This document shows, one piece after another, positions 9,006 to 18,358 of a stretch of DNA of 44,836 bases. The notes beneath the pieces are model-generated. The model was not told the origin of the DNA. It worked only from the letters and a program-made list of their open reading frames with translations, and searched no databases. The translations under genes and the position numbers were made by a program. The DNA comes from Chloroflexota bacterium. GTDB taxonomy: Bacteria > Chloroflexota > UBA6077 > SHYK01. The first letter of the stretch is position 1. The number at the start of each line of letters is the position of its first letter. The stretch spans positions 1-44,836 of the forward strand of contig WHTR01000016.1 of assembly GCA_009377635.1 (NCBI GenBank). The letters run 5' to 3'.

Positions 9006-9253
9006 CGAAAAGAAGCCTGGTCATAGCCGCGCGTCGGAGGGGAAATTGTGGCAGAAGCGGCAGTGCGCCACGATCGTCGCTCTTCCTCGAGTGTAGCCTG
9101 ACCGTCGGAGCCGGAGAAGATGGACGTTGTCCCGTCCCAATCGAGCTCATTCGTCTCCATCGCGGTTGACTGGGCCAGTATCCAGTCGCCTCGTCCAAAC
9201 ACGCCTTGGTGTTCCCAAGCCAATGGGGCCGATTCTCTGTTGGGGTGAGACTA

Positions 9254-11005
9254 ATGCAAGACCTGGCTCGACCGCGACCCCCCCGGATGCGCCGCGGGTG
9301 GTTGCTCGTTCTCCTCACGCTTGTTGGATGCACGCCTGCAGCGCCATCCACTCCGGTGGTCGGCGACCATTCTGCTGCTGGAGGCGAGAATGGGGCCGCG
9401 GCCAGGACGGTTATCGTCGCGCAGACGGCGACCAGCAAGTTGTACGGGCCGTGGGAGTTCTCCAGCACGGCGAGTGGCGTGGCGGCACTGGCCGAGATTC
9501 ACACGACCGGCCTCGTCACGTATGACGCAAACGGTAATCGAGAAGGGCGCGTAGCTGCCCGCATCCCGTCGTTCGACGATGGCACGGTCTCCATACTGCC
9601 AGATGGCCGAATGCGTACCGTGTGGTCGCTGCGTCCGAACGTCCGCTGGCACGACGGCACGCCGTTCACAGCTGAGGACGTGGTCTTCAGCTGGCGGGTC
9701 GCCATCCAGCCGGAGATTTTGTCGTCCATCTCGCCCAACATCTGGCAGGCGGACATCGTCGAGGCCCTAGACCCGCACACCGTCGCCATCACCTACAAGA
9801 CGCCCTACTTCCGAGCCCTCGACCTCGATCACCGCAACCTCTGGTTGTTCCCCGAGCACATCCTGGCCGAACCCTTCGAGGGTGACAAGGAGGCGTTCCT
9901 GGCAATTCCCTACTTCACCACGGAGTACGTCAACCTGGGGCCGTTCAGGCTCGTGGAGTTCGGACTGGGCGAGCAGCAGGTGTTCGAGGCGTTCGACGAC
10001 TATTTCCTGGGCCGCCCAAAGCTCCATCGGCTCATCATCCGCACGATCACGGACGCCAACACCATGCTGGCGAACCTGAAGGCCGGCGAAGTGCACATGA
10101 TCTCGGAGAAGACGATCAGCCCCGAGCAAGCCGTGACGCTGCGTGACGAGTGGGCACACACTGGGGAGGGGCAGCTGGTCGCTCGGCAGGACAACTGGGC
10201 CTACATCTACGTGCAATTCGACCCACAATTCGCGCGTCCGCTGGAGCTGAGCCGCGATCCGCGCCTGCGCGCGGGCCTGTTGCAGGCTATCGACCGCGAT
10301 GCAATTCGGGAGTTCACGCACCCTGGCTTCGCCGACACCAGCGGCGATACGTTCGTACCGACGAGCGATCGCCGAGCGCCCATCGTCGGAGAGCCTTTCG
10401 CGCGCTATCACTACGATCCCGCCCGCGCCGCCCAGCTGTTCGCTGAGGGCGGCTGGAGCCGCGCAGCGGATGGGCGGTTGATTGGCCAGGATGGCCTCCA
10501 GGTGCAGATCGAGACACGCGCCAGCAACCAGACGTGGGCCAAAGAGGTAGCTCTGATCGCCGACTTCTGGCGCCAGGTGGGCATCGACGCCAAGGAGCTG
10601 GTGCCATCGCCGGCTCTCTCGCGCGATAGCGAGTGGACCGCCACCGTTCCGGGCGTGGCGATCCGGGCTCGTGCAGCCGCCGACCAAATGCTAGTCTCCT
10701 TCGACAGCCGCTTGCAGGCGACCGAGCAGAACCGCTGGCAAGGGGCCAACTACGCGCATTATGCGAGCCCCAGGCTCGACGCGCTCATTGATCGTCTGAA
10801 GTCGACCGTCGACGTGCGGGAAAATGGGATGGTGCTGCGAGACGCGGGGGAGCTGCTCGCTGCAGATCTGCCGGCGTTGCCGATCTACTTCCGCACGGCC
10901 TTTGCCGCAGTGCGCCAGGGCGTGAAAGCACTGACCGACGACTACACCGGCATCGTCGGACATGGCGACATGGCCCGCAATGCACACTTATGGGAAATAG
11001 AGTGA
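9254..11005 (+). CDS. ABC transporter substrate-binding lipoprotein, SBP family 5 (orphan)
   Basis: A 583-residue binding protein. ATG 9254 is preferred (GGTGAG upstream); the next ATG at 9287 has no Shine-Dalgarno. The signal peptide runs through MRRGWLLVLLTLVGC with lipobox LVGC. Mature features include the segments DGTVSILPDGRMRTVWSLRP and NVRWHDGTPFTAEDVVFSW, the same block seen in the SBPs at 12537, 21958 and 23682, and a C-terminal block on ligand-domain closure (NRWQGANYAHYASPRLDALI). No permease or ATPase gene accompanies it; it probably shares the transporter encoded at 3073-6996 or one elsewhere. It is a single-gene unit, with about 240 bp of featureless sequence on each side. Confidence 0.9.
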   Translation: MQDLARPRPPRMRRGWLLVLLTLVGCTPAAPSTPVVGDHSAAGGENGAAARTVIVAQTATSKLYGPWEFSSTASGVAALAEIHTTGLVTYDANGNREGRVAARIPSFDDGTVSILPDGRMRTVWSLRPNVRWHDGTPFTAEDVVFSWRVAIQPEILSSISPNIWQADIVEALDPHTVAITYKTPYFRALDLDHRNLWLFPEHILAEPFEGDKEAFLAIPYFTTEYVNLGPFRLVEFGLGEQQVFEAFDDYFLGRPKLHRLIIRTITDANTMLANLKAGEVHMISEKTISPEQAVTLRDEWAHTGEGQLVARQDNWAYIYVQFDPQFARPLELSRDPRLRAGLLQAIDRDAIREFTHPGFADTSGDTFVPTSDRRAPIVGEPFARYHYDPARAAQLFAEGGWSRAADGRLIGQDGLQVQIETRASNQTWAKEVALIADFWRQVGIDAKELVPSPALSRDSEWTATVPGVAIRARAAADQMLVSFDSRLQATEQNRWQGANYAHYASPRLDALIDRLKSTVDVRENGMVLRDAGELLAADLPALPIYFRTAFAAVRQGVKALTDDYTGIVGHGDMARNAHLWEIE

Positions 11006-11246
11006 CCGATCCGTCTGCCGGCCGCCGCTGGAGCTAACCGGATGGCCGTGATTGGAGGCGTGTTTTTCGGCTACTACTACAACGACGGATCTCGCTGACT
11101 TACAAGATGTGGGGTGCTCCGCTCGGCGGCAGGCACAAGATGTTGTGGTCATGGCCACGGAATCAATACAGCGTAGGCACGAACCGTCGTTGCAGTACGA
11201 AATCCAAGGCTACGCTACAGAGGGCGCTCATCGCCCCCCGATGTAT

Positions 11247-12428
11247 TCAGGCGATAGCGCGAGTGGGTACCAGGCCGCCGGTCGAGGCCCACCGCTTAAT
11301 CGGCTGCCCCTGGGAGTGCTTGACTACCTCCCGCTGCCAGATCTTGCGAAGCATGAAGATCCCAGTGTCAAACCGGCCCAGCCGATCGCTGGCACGATCC
11401 GCGATCGGACCTTGCCCTACCTCCGTGACGTAGTCCTCAATCCAGAACGTTTCGCGCTGGTTCAGGCTCGGATGCATCTCGCTCAGCTTGAGCTTGCCGG
11501 TGAGGATGCCATCGGCCACCTCATTGGGATTAACTTCTGCGGTCACCATGCTCGCCTGGCGGCGCCTGCGCTCCCTTTCTTCCTCAGGGAGGCCTTGGAG
11601 ATTGAGGACCCCCACAAGGTAGCTCACGCAGGCCTCGTCGTCGACCGGCACTCTCCAGAAGAGGCGCTCTCCCCAAGGACTCGCCTGCGGGTTGTTCGAG
11701 GGTGCTCCAGGACGCCCCTCTTGTCCCAACTGGTTGATGTTTGGCATGTGGAAGTGAATGACCTGGACTCGTTCATCGGTCGTCAATATTGCCCTGACAC
11801 CGTATTCGGTCTCCTCGGCGGTCATTGTTGCAGACAGTGAAGGACCATATCGGCTGGCCAGAGGGTCGAGTCGAGCGACAGAAGCACTGTGCGTAAAGCC
11901 CACGTGCATGGGGTCGCACGCATTGTCGATCCGATTGAAGTAGTTGCAGGGCCAGAGCTGAGGAGGGCCGACCGCCAGGTCGTCGGCGTGCTCAAAGTCG
12001 GGAAATCGCTTGATTGGCGGTGGTGCTCCTTCACCTAGGTAGGCGAAGATCAGCCCAAGATACTCCTGAGTCGGATAGCTGCGGATCTTGACGTGGGCCG
12101 CGGACGCGGGACTCTCCCCTGGTCGCTCCACGCACTGCCCCGAGCCATCATACTTCCACCCATGGTAGAGGCATCGCAGGTCGTCCTCTTCTACCCACCC
12201 CGTCGAGAGTTGGGTGCCGCGATGAGCACAACGAAAGGCCAAGACATATGGCGTCCCACTCTCCCCGCGGTAGAGGGTAAAGTGCTCGCTCATGATCTGG
12301 ATCGGTAGCGACTGACCAGCGGCCAGGTCTTGTGCGCGGCCCATGGGCTGCCAGAACATCCGCAGGTAGCTCCCTGCCGGCGTCCCCGGCCCAGTGTGTA
12401 CGATATCGACGTGTTGCATTGGTTCCAA
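11247..12428 (-). CDS. Rieske non-heme iron oxygenase, large subunit
   Basis: A 393-residue protein closely related to the partial gene at the left edge. Rieske ligands: CAHRG ... CLYHGWKYD, spaced as C-x-H-x16-C-x2-H (about residues 67-88). The mononuclear-iron site is DNACDPMHVGFTHS, giving D-x2-H-x4-H. Signature segments YRGESGTPYVLAF and GWVEEDDLRC are shared with the oxygenases at 2-1186 and 16935-18119, defining subfamily I. It is the last gene of a minus-strand group headed by UbiD and an SBP; the gap to the SBP stop is 108 bp. Start is MEPMQHVDIVHTGPG or the second Met. The substrate cannot be deduced. Confidence 0.94.
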   Translation of the reverse strand: MEPMQHVDIVHTGPGTPAGSYLRMFWQPMGRAQDLAAGQSLPIQIMSEHFTLYRGESGTPYVLAFRCAHRGTQLSTGWVEEDDLRCLYHGWKYDGSGQCVERPGESPASAAHVKIRSYPTQEYLGLIFAYLGEGAPPPIKRFPDFEHADDLAVGPPQLWPCNYFNRIDNACDPMHVGFTHSASVARLDPLASRYGPSLSATMTAEETEYGVRAILTTDERVQVIHFHMPNINQLGQEGRPGAPSNNPQASPWGERLFWRVPVDDEACVSYLVGVLNLQGLPEEERERRRRQASMVTAEVNPNEVADGILTGKLKLSEMHPSLNQRETFWIEDYVTEVGQGPIADRASDRLGRFDTGIFMLRKIWQREVVKHSQGQPIKRWASTGGLVPTRAIA

Positions 12429-12536
12429 TTTTTCCTCCCAGCACTTGGAGACTATCCCAAGAAAGCGAATGGAAGCACTTGGCGGTCATGGACCTGGTTG
12501 TGCACCTCCCGGAAGGACCAGAAAGCGCCGGTCTTG

Positions 12537-14225
12537 CTACCCAGGTAGCTCCCACTCATGGACATTCCAGCCCGGATACCGACCGGTCACATTCTGCACG
12601 CGTTTCCCGACAAGGATGGGTAGCCCATCGTGGAACATTCCCATAGGCAGCAGGTTCTCGGTCATGTGGTGGACGATGTCTCGAAGGACGGCTGCCCGCT
12701 CCGACATCGGGACCGTGCTGTAAAACCGGTCGAGCATCGTATCCCATTGCGCGTTGATGTACCGGCTGTAGTTCGACCCGGTGAAGTTGTTCTCGGGCAG
12801 CCGGGCCTGATTGCTGTGGTAGCGTTTCAGGTCGGAAGTCTCGTTCGGCTGACGGGTGTGCTCGAAGGCCGGGAACGTCGCTCGGTACTCAGGGTCGCGA
12901 GCGCGTGCCCGTGGGATGATGAACGCGTCCACCGTCACGCCCAGCCTCTGCCAGTAGTCGGCGATGGAGAACATCGACTTCTCGTTGATGTCCGTCTCCA
13001 CCGCGCGTATCTCCACTTCCAATTTCTGATTGGCGGCATTCCTGAGCATGCCATCTGCGCCCTTCTGGTATCCGAGATCCTGTAGCATTTGAGCCGCCCT
13101 GGCCGGTTCGTACGCATACCGCACGATTGCGCCCTCAACGTCGTCGTACTCACGCTGCGTGGGGCTGAAGATCGCGTCTCCAATTGGTGTCTCACCGTGC
13201 TGGATCGCATCCACCAACTGCTGCCGGTCTGTCCCATGGATTAACGCCCGACGGAACAGCGCGTTGGCTACGATGGGTGGGTTGGGATCGAGCATTTGCG
13301 GGAAGACCACAACCCAGCTTGAGGACGGCGTAAGCACCTGCCCGTCACGCCAGGTGGATTTCAACTGGGCAGCCTGGTCCATCGATATTCCCCGCCCCAC
13401 CGTGAGCGCTACCTCCCCTGCAAGGACGTTGGCAAGCAGTGCGTTGCCGTCGGGGAAAAATCTGACCTCGATCTCGTCGATCTTCGGTCGGCCGAGCGCG
13501 TAGTCTCGGAACGCTTCCAGCAGTATGTGGCTCCCCAGGACGAACTCCTTCACGCGGAATGCCCCAGTGCCCACGAACTCCTGGTTCCAGTAGGGTAGAC
13601 CGAGCAGGCTGGCCTTATTCTCCAGGTAGGGCTTTTCGAGGATGTGGCGCGGCATGAGCGATTCCTCGAACAGCGCATCGGCGAAGATGAACGGCGACTT
13701 CCACCTGATCAAGGCGGTTCGAGGATCCTGCGCCGTGATGGATTCGACCGAGTCGAATGCAGGGTCCCAGCGCAGCGAGAGATCGCGGTCTTGGAAAATG
13801 GTCGCGGTGAAGATGATATCGTCGACCGCGAATGGCGTGCCGTCGTGCCAGCGTGCGCCGTCCCGGATCCTGTACGTCGTCTCCATGCGTCCGTCGGGGA
13901 ACACTATCCAGAGCTCGTTTTCGATGCTCGGCGTGACCTCCAGGAGCTGGGGCCGGCGGACGCCCCGGTCGTCGAGTCGCGTCAAGCCGGCGAGCACGAG
14001 CCATTCGACCTCCTCACCTCCCAGCGAGGTCGAGCCACCCGCCTCATTGGCCCGCTGGTTGAGGTTCGCGATCTGGTCCATGATCGCCAAGTGGAGGCGC
14101 GTCGGCGTGGACCGAACCTGGCTCTGAGATGGGCTTTCATCGGGCGCGGCGGGGCTGGGTGGGGCCGCGCAGGCAGCTAGCGGCAGCAGCAACGCTACGA
14201 TTGCGAGGCCTCCTGGCCGCCTCAT
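12537..14225 (-). CDS. ABC transporter substrate-binding lipoprotein, SBP family 5
   Basis: A 562-residue binding protein. The start is set at ATG 14225, which overlaps the UbiD stop as ATGA and begins a good lipoprotein signal (MRRPGGLAIVALLLPLAAC, lipobox LAAC). An in-frame Met seven codons upstream would only add residues before the signal. Family segments include DGRMETTYRIRDGARWHDG and TPFAVDDIIFTATIF, and the C-terminal block GSNYSRYINAQWDTMLDRFY. It is translated between UbiD and a Rieske oxygenase, so its ligand may be the substrate or a precursor for those enzymes (inference). The same UbiD-then-SBP order occurs in decayed form at 33822-34897. Confidence 0.9.
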   Translation of the reverse strand: MRRPGGLAIVALLLPLAACAAPPSPAAPDESPSQSQVRSTPTRLHLAIMDQIANLNQRANEAGGSTSLGGEEVEWLVLAGLTRLDDRGVRRPQLLEVTPSIENELWIVFPDGRMETTYRIRDGARWHDGTPFAVDDIIFTATIFQDRDLSLRWDPAFDSVESITAQDPRTALIRWKSPFIFADALFEESLMPRHILEKPYLENKASLLGLPYWNQEFVGTGAFRVKEFVLGSHILLEAFRDYALGRPKIDEIEVRFFPDGNALLANVLAGEVALTVGRGISMDQAAQLKSTWRDGQVLTPSSSWVVVFPQMLDPNPPIVANALFRRALIHGTDRQQLVDAIQHGETPIGDAIFSPTQREYDDVEGAIVRYAYEPARAAQMLQDLGYQKGADGMLRNAANQKLEVEIRAVETDINEKSMFSIADYWQRLGVTVDAFIIPRARARDPEYRATFPAFEHTRQPNETSDLKRYHSNQARLPENNFTGSNYSRYINAQWDTMLDRFYSTVPMSERAAVLRDIVHHMTENLLPMGMFHDGLPILVGKRVQNVTGRYPGWNVHEWELPG

Positions 14226-15706
14226 CTGAACAACTCGGTGCCCCACTTCGCTCGCAGCCGAGCTTGGTACTCAGCGCTCGGTCCGGAGACGGAGGGGAAC
14301 TCATCCTTCCAGGGGAACGGTCGGGTCGCGTCGATGATCATGCGTGTATTCGAGAAGTCCTTCCGCGCTCGCTGATCGGGAGAGATGCGGGGATCGAGCG
14401 GCGTGCTCCAAGCGGACCTGATGATGTCGCACGACTCGGCTGGCTCCGAGCGTGTCCACAGCGCCCAGAGCACGTCGTCCGCGTTGTTCGGGTCGATGTC
14501 CTCGTCGACCACAATGATGTATCGACCCAGATAGGCGCCCGCGCGGCAGGAACCCGCCGCCATGGCCGCCTGGCGCGCATGCCCGGCGTACCGCGGCTTG
14601 ATTGATACGACGAGGCCCCCGTTCGCCGCGGCCGGCAGGTGGCCAACGCCGCACACGTCCGGGATGCCGGCCGCCTCGAGTGCGTCCCACACGAGCGCCG
14701 ACCCAATGATGTTGTGTGTGAAGAAGTTGGCGCCCGGCGGCCGTCCCGGGCAATAACCAAGAACAATAGGGTCACGGCGATGGTAGACAGCGTCGACCTG
14801 CACGTACGTCTCCTTGCGGACCGCGCTCGCGTAGTAGCCGGTGAACTCGCCGAACGGCCCCTCGTCGAGCACCTGGTCCCGGTACACATAGCCCTCTATT
14901 GCGATTTCGGACGTGGCAGGGATGGGCAGGCCGGTCACCGGACCCTGGACCACGTCGATTGGCCGTCCCTTCACGGCGCCTGCCCACTCCAGTTCGTTCG
15001 TAGTGAGGGGCAGGCCACGGCTCGCAGCCAAGAACAGGATCGGGTCCTCGCCGAACACTGCCACGACCGGCATCGGTTCGGCGTTCGCGAAGTATTTGTC
15101 GCGATGGAGCCGCCCATGGTGCCCCGGTGAGATGTACAGTCCAATCTTATCCCGGTCCTGAAGCATCATCCGGTATGTTCCCATATTGATGCTGCCGTCC
15201 TCCGGGTCTCGCGTGATGACGAGATCGGCCGTCCCAAGATACCGGCCACCGTCGCGCGCGTGCCATTTCGGCGCCGGGAACTTGTAGAGGTCGATGTCCG
15301 CCCCGCGCTGGACATTCTCCATGACCGGGCCGCCTGAAACCTCGTTCACTGGCAGCCGGCTGACCTGCGACTTCGCCCGCTGTCGCCACGCCTGAATGAG
15401 CTCCGTGACGGTCAGCCTAGGTTCCAGCCCAAGCAGGATTGCTGACAGTTCCTTGGTCCCAGCGGGGTTGGCTAGTAGCCGATATCCGGCGGGGTAATCC
15501 TTGATGTTGTCAAAGACCAGCACCGGCGGGTTGGTGGACTGGTGCGAGACCATGTCTACGATGCCTCCCAGCTCACAGTCCCAGTCCGCCCCACTCAGCC
15601 GCCGAACCTGGCCCAGCGCGTCCGCGGTCTCCAACCAGTCCCGTAGGTCGGTGACCTCCTTCGGCGTTCTTGGAGTGGCAGGACGACTCGCCATGGACTG
15701 CACCAT
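14222..15706 (-). CDS. UbiD-family prenylated-FMN-dependent decarboxylase
   Basis: A 494-residue member of the UbiD/Fdc family, which reversibly decarboxylates aromatic or alpha,beta-unsaturated carboxylic acids using prenylated FMN. Visible family features: N-terminal DLRDWLETADALGQVRRL, GPVMENVQRGADIDLYKFP, the cofactor/metal region ending NMGTYRMML (conserved Arg), and EGPFGEFTGYY containing the catalytic-site Glu. The Glu-Arg pair needed for chemistry is therefore present. The start ATG follows AGGGGAA on the minus strand. No UbiX (flavin prenyltransferase) gene is in the window, so the cofactor must be made elsewhere. First gene of the unit UbiD-SBP-Rieske. Confidence 0.93.
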   Translation of the reverse strand: MVQSMASRPATPRTPKEVTDLRDWLETADALGQVRRLSGADWDCELGGIVDMVSHQSTNPPVLVFDNIKDYPAGYRLLANPAGTKELSAILLGLEPRLTVTELIQAWRQRAKSQVSRLPVNEVSGGPVMENVQRGADIDLYKFPAPKWHARDGGRYLGTADLVITRDPEDGSINMGTYRMMLQDRDKIGLYISPGHHGRLHRDKYFANAEPMPVVAVFGEDPILFLAASRGLPLTTNELEWAGAVKGRPIDVVQGPVTGLPIPATSEIAIEGYVYRDQVLDEGPFGEFTGYYASAVRKETYVQVDAVYHRRDPIVLGYCPGRPPGANFFTHNIIGSALVWDALEAAGIPDVCGVGHLPAAANGGLVVSIKPRYAGHARQAAMAAGSCRAGAYLGRYIIVVDEDIDPNNADDVLWALWTRSEPAESCDIIRSAWSTPLDPRISPDQRARKDFSNTRMIIDATRPFPWKDEFPSVSGPSAEYQARLRAKWGTELFR

Positions 15707-16110
15707 AATTCGGTTTCCCCTTTCAGCCGGCAGTGCTCACTTTACCGGTTCGCTTTCAGCCAATACATCCATTGGCCTCAATGTGCGTCTAGGTTGGGCT
15801 GAGTCTCGCCCTGTCCGAAGAGACGATCGTACTCACCCTGGTGCCCACCATGATACATGTCCTCTGGGACCTTACTTGCTCACACGTTCACCCGACCCGG
15901 CTCGGTCTCATGCGCATCACGGGCCTTGGGGTGCAGGAGTCGCTGGCACGGCGATCGTCCATCCGCTTGGACGTCGGAGCTTCAGGTTCGGGGCCTTGGC
16001 TCCAACCACTACTGGTGCCCGGACCCGTGCTTCCGAGCGCAAGGACAACGGTGACAAGGTAAGCCAGCAGCGAGCAAGCGTTCAATGGTACCGAATCTTC
16101 TACATGACCT
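15707..16110. other. Intergenic region upstream of the UbiD unit, no gene recognised
   Basis: 404 bp between the start of UbiD and the stop of the 3-hydroxyisobutyrate-type dehydrogenase, both on the minus strand. It should hold the promoter of the UbiD-SBP-Rieske unit and the end of the preceding transcript. Short frames on both strands (the best about 70 residues) show no family signature. I found no convincing -35/-10 pair or hairpin followed by Ts. Confidence 0.5.
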
Positions 16111-16938
16111 CTACTCCTTCAGGCCCAACACTTGCGGGAAAAGCTGCTGAACGAGCGCAGTGGCAGGCATGGAAAGGCCAAGCTCATGGCCGAGTTCCAG
16201 CGCCGGGACCAGCCCCTTCCAGAACAAGTGCGCCATGCCTTCAGGCATGGTGCTGTCGGTGCCAGCGATCTGGCGCTGCTGCTCCCACTGCTCAGCGAAT
16301 GCGTTTCGCGCGTTGGTGACCCGCACGACTTCTTGAAACGCCTGGATGTCCACGCCCGCGCGCTCGGCAAGCCGCATTCCTTCGTGGGCGGCGAGGCGGT
16401 TGAGGCAGATGATCACTTGCTGCGCCAGTTTCGTGGCCGCCCCCAAGCCTACACCGCCGACATGGATAATCTGTGCACCAGAGGTCGAGAACAGCGGCCG
16501 GCACTTCTCGACATCAGCCGCTTCGCCCCCAACCATGTAGCAGAGGGTACCTGCCGCGGCGCCAGTTGAGCCCCCGGAGAGCGCGGCGTCCACGATGCGG
16601 ACGCCGCGCGGCTCCGCGGCGAGGGCGAGAACTTGCGGGGTCCGCGGGTGGATTGTGCTATGGATGGCGATGATCATGCCCGGCTGAGTGTCGGTCAGGA
16701 GTCCGTCCGGCGCGAGCACCACCTCTTCAACCTGAGCGTCGTCCACGACCGAAATCTCGACGATCTCCGCGTGTCGCGCAATCTCGCGCGGCGCGCCAGC
16801 CGTCTTGGCCCCGAGCGCCTCGAGCTCGCGCATCGGCTCTTCGCGCACGTCGTAGACCATGAGGTCGAAGCCGCCGCGCAGAGCGTTCGTGGCGATGGGC
16901 TTTCCCATATTGCCCAGACCGATGTAGCCGGTCTTCAT
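16111..16938 (-). CDS. NAD-binding beta-hydroxyacid dehydrogenase (3-hydroxyisobutyrate dehydrogenase family)
   Basis: A 275-residue oxidoreductase of the 3-hydroxyisobutyrate/tartronate-semialdehyde family. The Rossmann motif is GYIGLGNMGKPIA at the N-terminus, the substrate-binding segment is DAALSGGSTGAAAGTL, and the catalytic Lys is in GLGAATKLAQQVI. A C-terminal helical domain completes the fold. It would oxidise a short beta-hydroxy acid to a semialdehyde or ketone with NAD(P). Its ATG overlaps the stop of the upstream Rieske gene (ATGA), so the two are co-translated; it may process a product derived from the Rieske reaction (inference). Confidence 0.9.
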   Translation of the reverse strand: MKTGYIGLGNMGKPIATNALRGGFDLMVYDVREEPMRELEALGAKTAGAPREIARHAEIVEISVVDDAQVEEVVLAPDGLLTDTQPGMIIAIHSTIHPRTPQVLALAAEPRGVRIVDAALSGGSTGAAAGTLCYMVGGEAADVEKCRPLFSTSGAQIIHVGGVGLGAATKLAQQVIICLNRLAAHEGMRLAERAGVDIQAFQEVVRVTNARNAFAEQWEQQRQIAGTDSTMPEGMAHLFWKGLVPALELGHELGLSMPATALVQQLFPQVLGLKE

Positions 16939-18119
16939 TGGCCTCCCCCTGGCAGCGGATGCCCGAGTGGTTCATGTCGCGTCCAGGTCTTGAGCGGCCG
17001 CCCATCCGCGAGGGCGCGCAGCTCGCGCTGCCAGACGCTACGGATCAAGACGATCCCGGCGTCCATCCGGCCGAGGCGCTCGCTCGGGTGGTGCACGCGC
17101 GGCCCCTGGCCGACCTGGGCCACGTAGTCCTCCACGCTCGTCAGCGTCTTGAGATTGGCCTGGTCACACTCCCGAACCTCAGCCATCCGCATCCGCGAGC
17201 CCAGCACGAGGCTCCCCATCGTCTCAGGCGACTGCGGGGCGGCGCGCTGGGTCGCTTCGAGGGTGCGGCGACGCTCGAGGTACGCCGCGCCAACCTCACC
17301 CGTGAGCGACACGTGGTCGATTGGGAAGCTGACACAGCTCTCGTTATCGACCGGCACGCGAAAGAGCAACCGCGCGATGATGGCGGGCGCCTCGGTGTTG
17401 AACGGGTCACGCAGCCGGGTATCGCTCTGGATGAACTGGTTGATGTTGGGCATGTGGAAGTGGAGCGTGGAACGGAGGGCGCCATCCACGAAGAGTGATG
17501 TCAGGACCCCGAATTCAGTCTCTTCCGCCGTCACGTCCGCGAGCGGCTGCGGGCGACCGATAGCAGTCCGCGATTCGCGGTGCGCGAAGCTCAGGTGCGC
17601 AGCATCGGCCGCGTTATCGATCCGATTGAAATAGCTGCACGGCCAATACTCGGGCGGGTACACGTCCAGCACACCGGGCGCATCGAACTCCGGATAGCGC
17701 GGTAAAACCGGAGGCTCGCCCGGCCCGAAGTAGGCAAAGATGAGACCGAGATATTCCTGCACCGGGTAGCTGGCCAGCTTGATCCGCTTGGCGAACGATG
17801 GGTCTTCTCCGGGCTGCTCGACGCACTGCCCTGACCCATCATAGCGCCACCCGTGATAGAAGCAGCGCAGGCTGTCGCCTTCGACCCATCCGGTATTGAG
17901 CTGCGAGGCGCGGTGGGCACAGCGCAGTGGCAGCAGGTGCGCAGCGCCGCCCTCCCCACGATATAGGGTGAACTCCTCTCGGAGGATGCGCAGCGGTACA
18001 GCAGCACCCTGTGGGAGGTCCTCAGCGCGGAAGACCGGGTGCCAGAACCGGCGCAGGTACTGACCGGCCAGTGCTTCCGGCCCGACAGGCGTGGGGTCGA
18101 TATAGGCAGTGGGAGTCAC
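16935..18119 (-). CDS. Rieske non-heme iron oxygenase, large subunit
   Basis: A 394-residue oxygenase of subfamily I. GTG 18119 is chosen because a strong GAGGAGG lies immediately upstream and the resulting N-terminus (TPTAYIDPTPVGPEALAGQY) aligns with relatives; the longer frame to 18245 is Cys-rich and unlike the family. Rieske cluster: CAHRA ... CFYHGWRYD. Mononuclear iron: DNAADAAHLSFAHR (D-x2-H-x4-H). The stop overlaps the start of the dehydrogenase gene. Upstream, about 240 bp separate it from the end of the 18359-30159 operon and presumably contain its promoter. Substrate unknown. Confidence 0.93.
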   Translation of the reverse strand: MTPTAYIDPTPVGPEALAGQYLRRFWHPVFRAEDLPQGAAVPLRILREEFTLYRGEGGAAHLLPLRCAHRASQLNTGWVEGDSLRCFYHGWRYDGSGQCVEQPGEDPSFAKRIKLASYPVQEYLGLIFAYFGPGEPPVLPRYPEFDAPGVLDVYPPEYWPCSYFNRIDNAADAAHLSFAHRESRTAIGRPQPLADVTAEETEFGVLTSLFVDGALRSTLHFHMPNINQFIQSDTRLRDPFNTEAPAIIARLLFRVPVDNESCVSFPIDHVSLTGEVGAAYLERRRTLEATQRAAPQSPETMGSLVLGSRMRMAEVRECDQANLKTLTSVEDYVAQVGQGPRVHHPSERLGRMDAGIVLIRSVWQRELRALADGRPLKTWTRHEPLGHPLPGGGQ

Positions 18120-18358
18120 CGGTCCTCCTCGGCAGTGAAGCTGCACTGAGCGTACACCATAGGCCAGTAGGGCACAAACGCATCTCGCTGGGTAGGATTG
18201 GGTTAGGATACAGTAAAGAGCTGGCGCGGTGGCCGAATGGTCCATGGCTGTCCACGAGTGGTGGAATTTACCGACCGATACTTTTCGCTTCGCTTACGCT
18301 ACTGACGTCCCCGGCCGAAGCTGTTTGGCCTGCGCCGCACAATCGCATCTCCATGAAG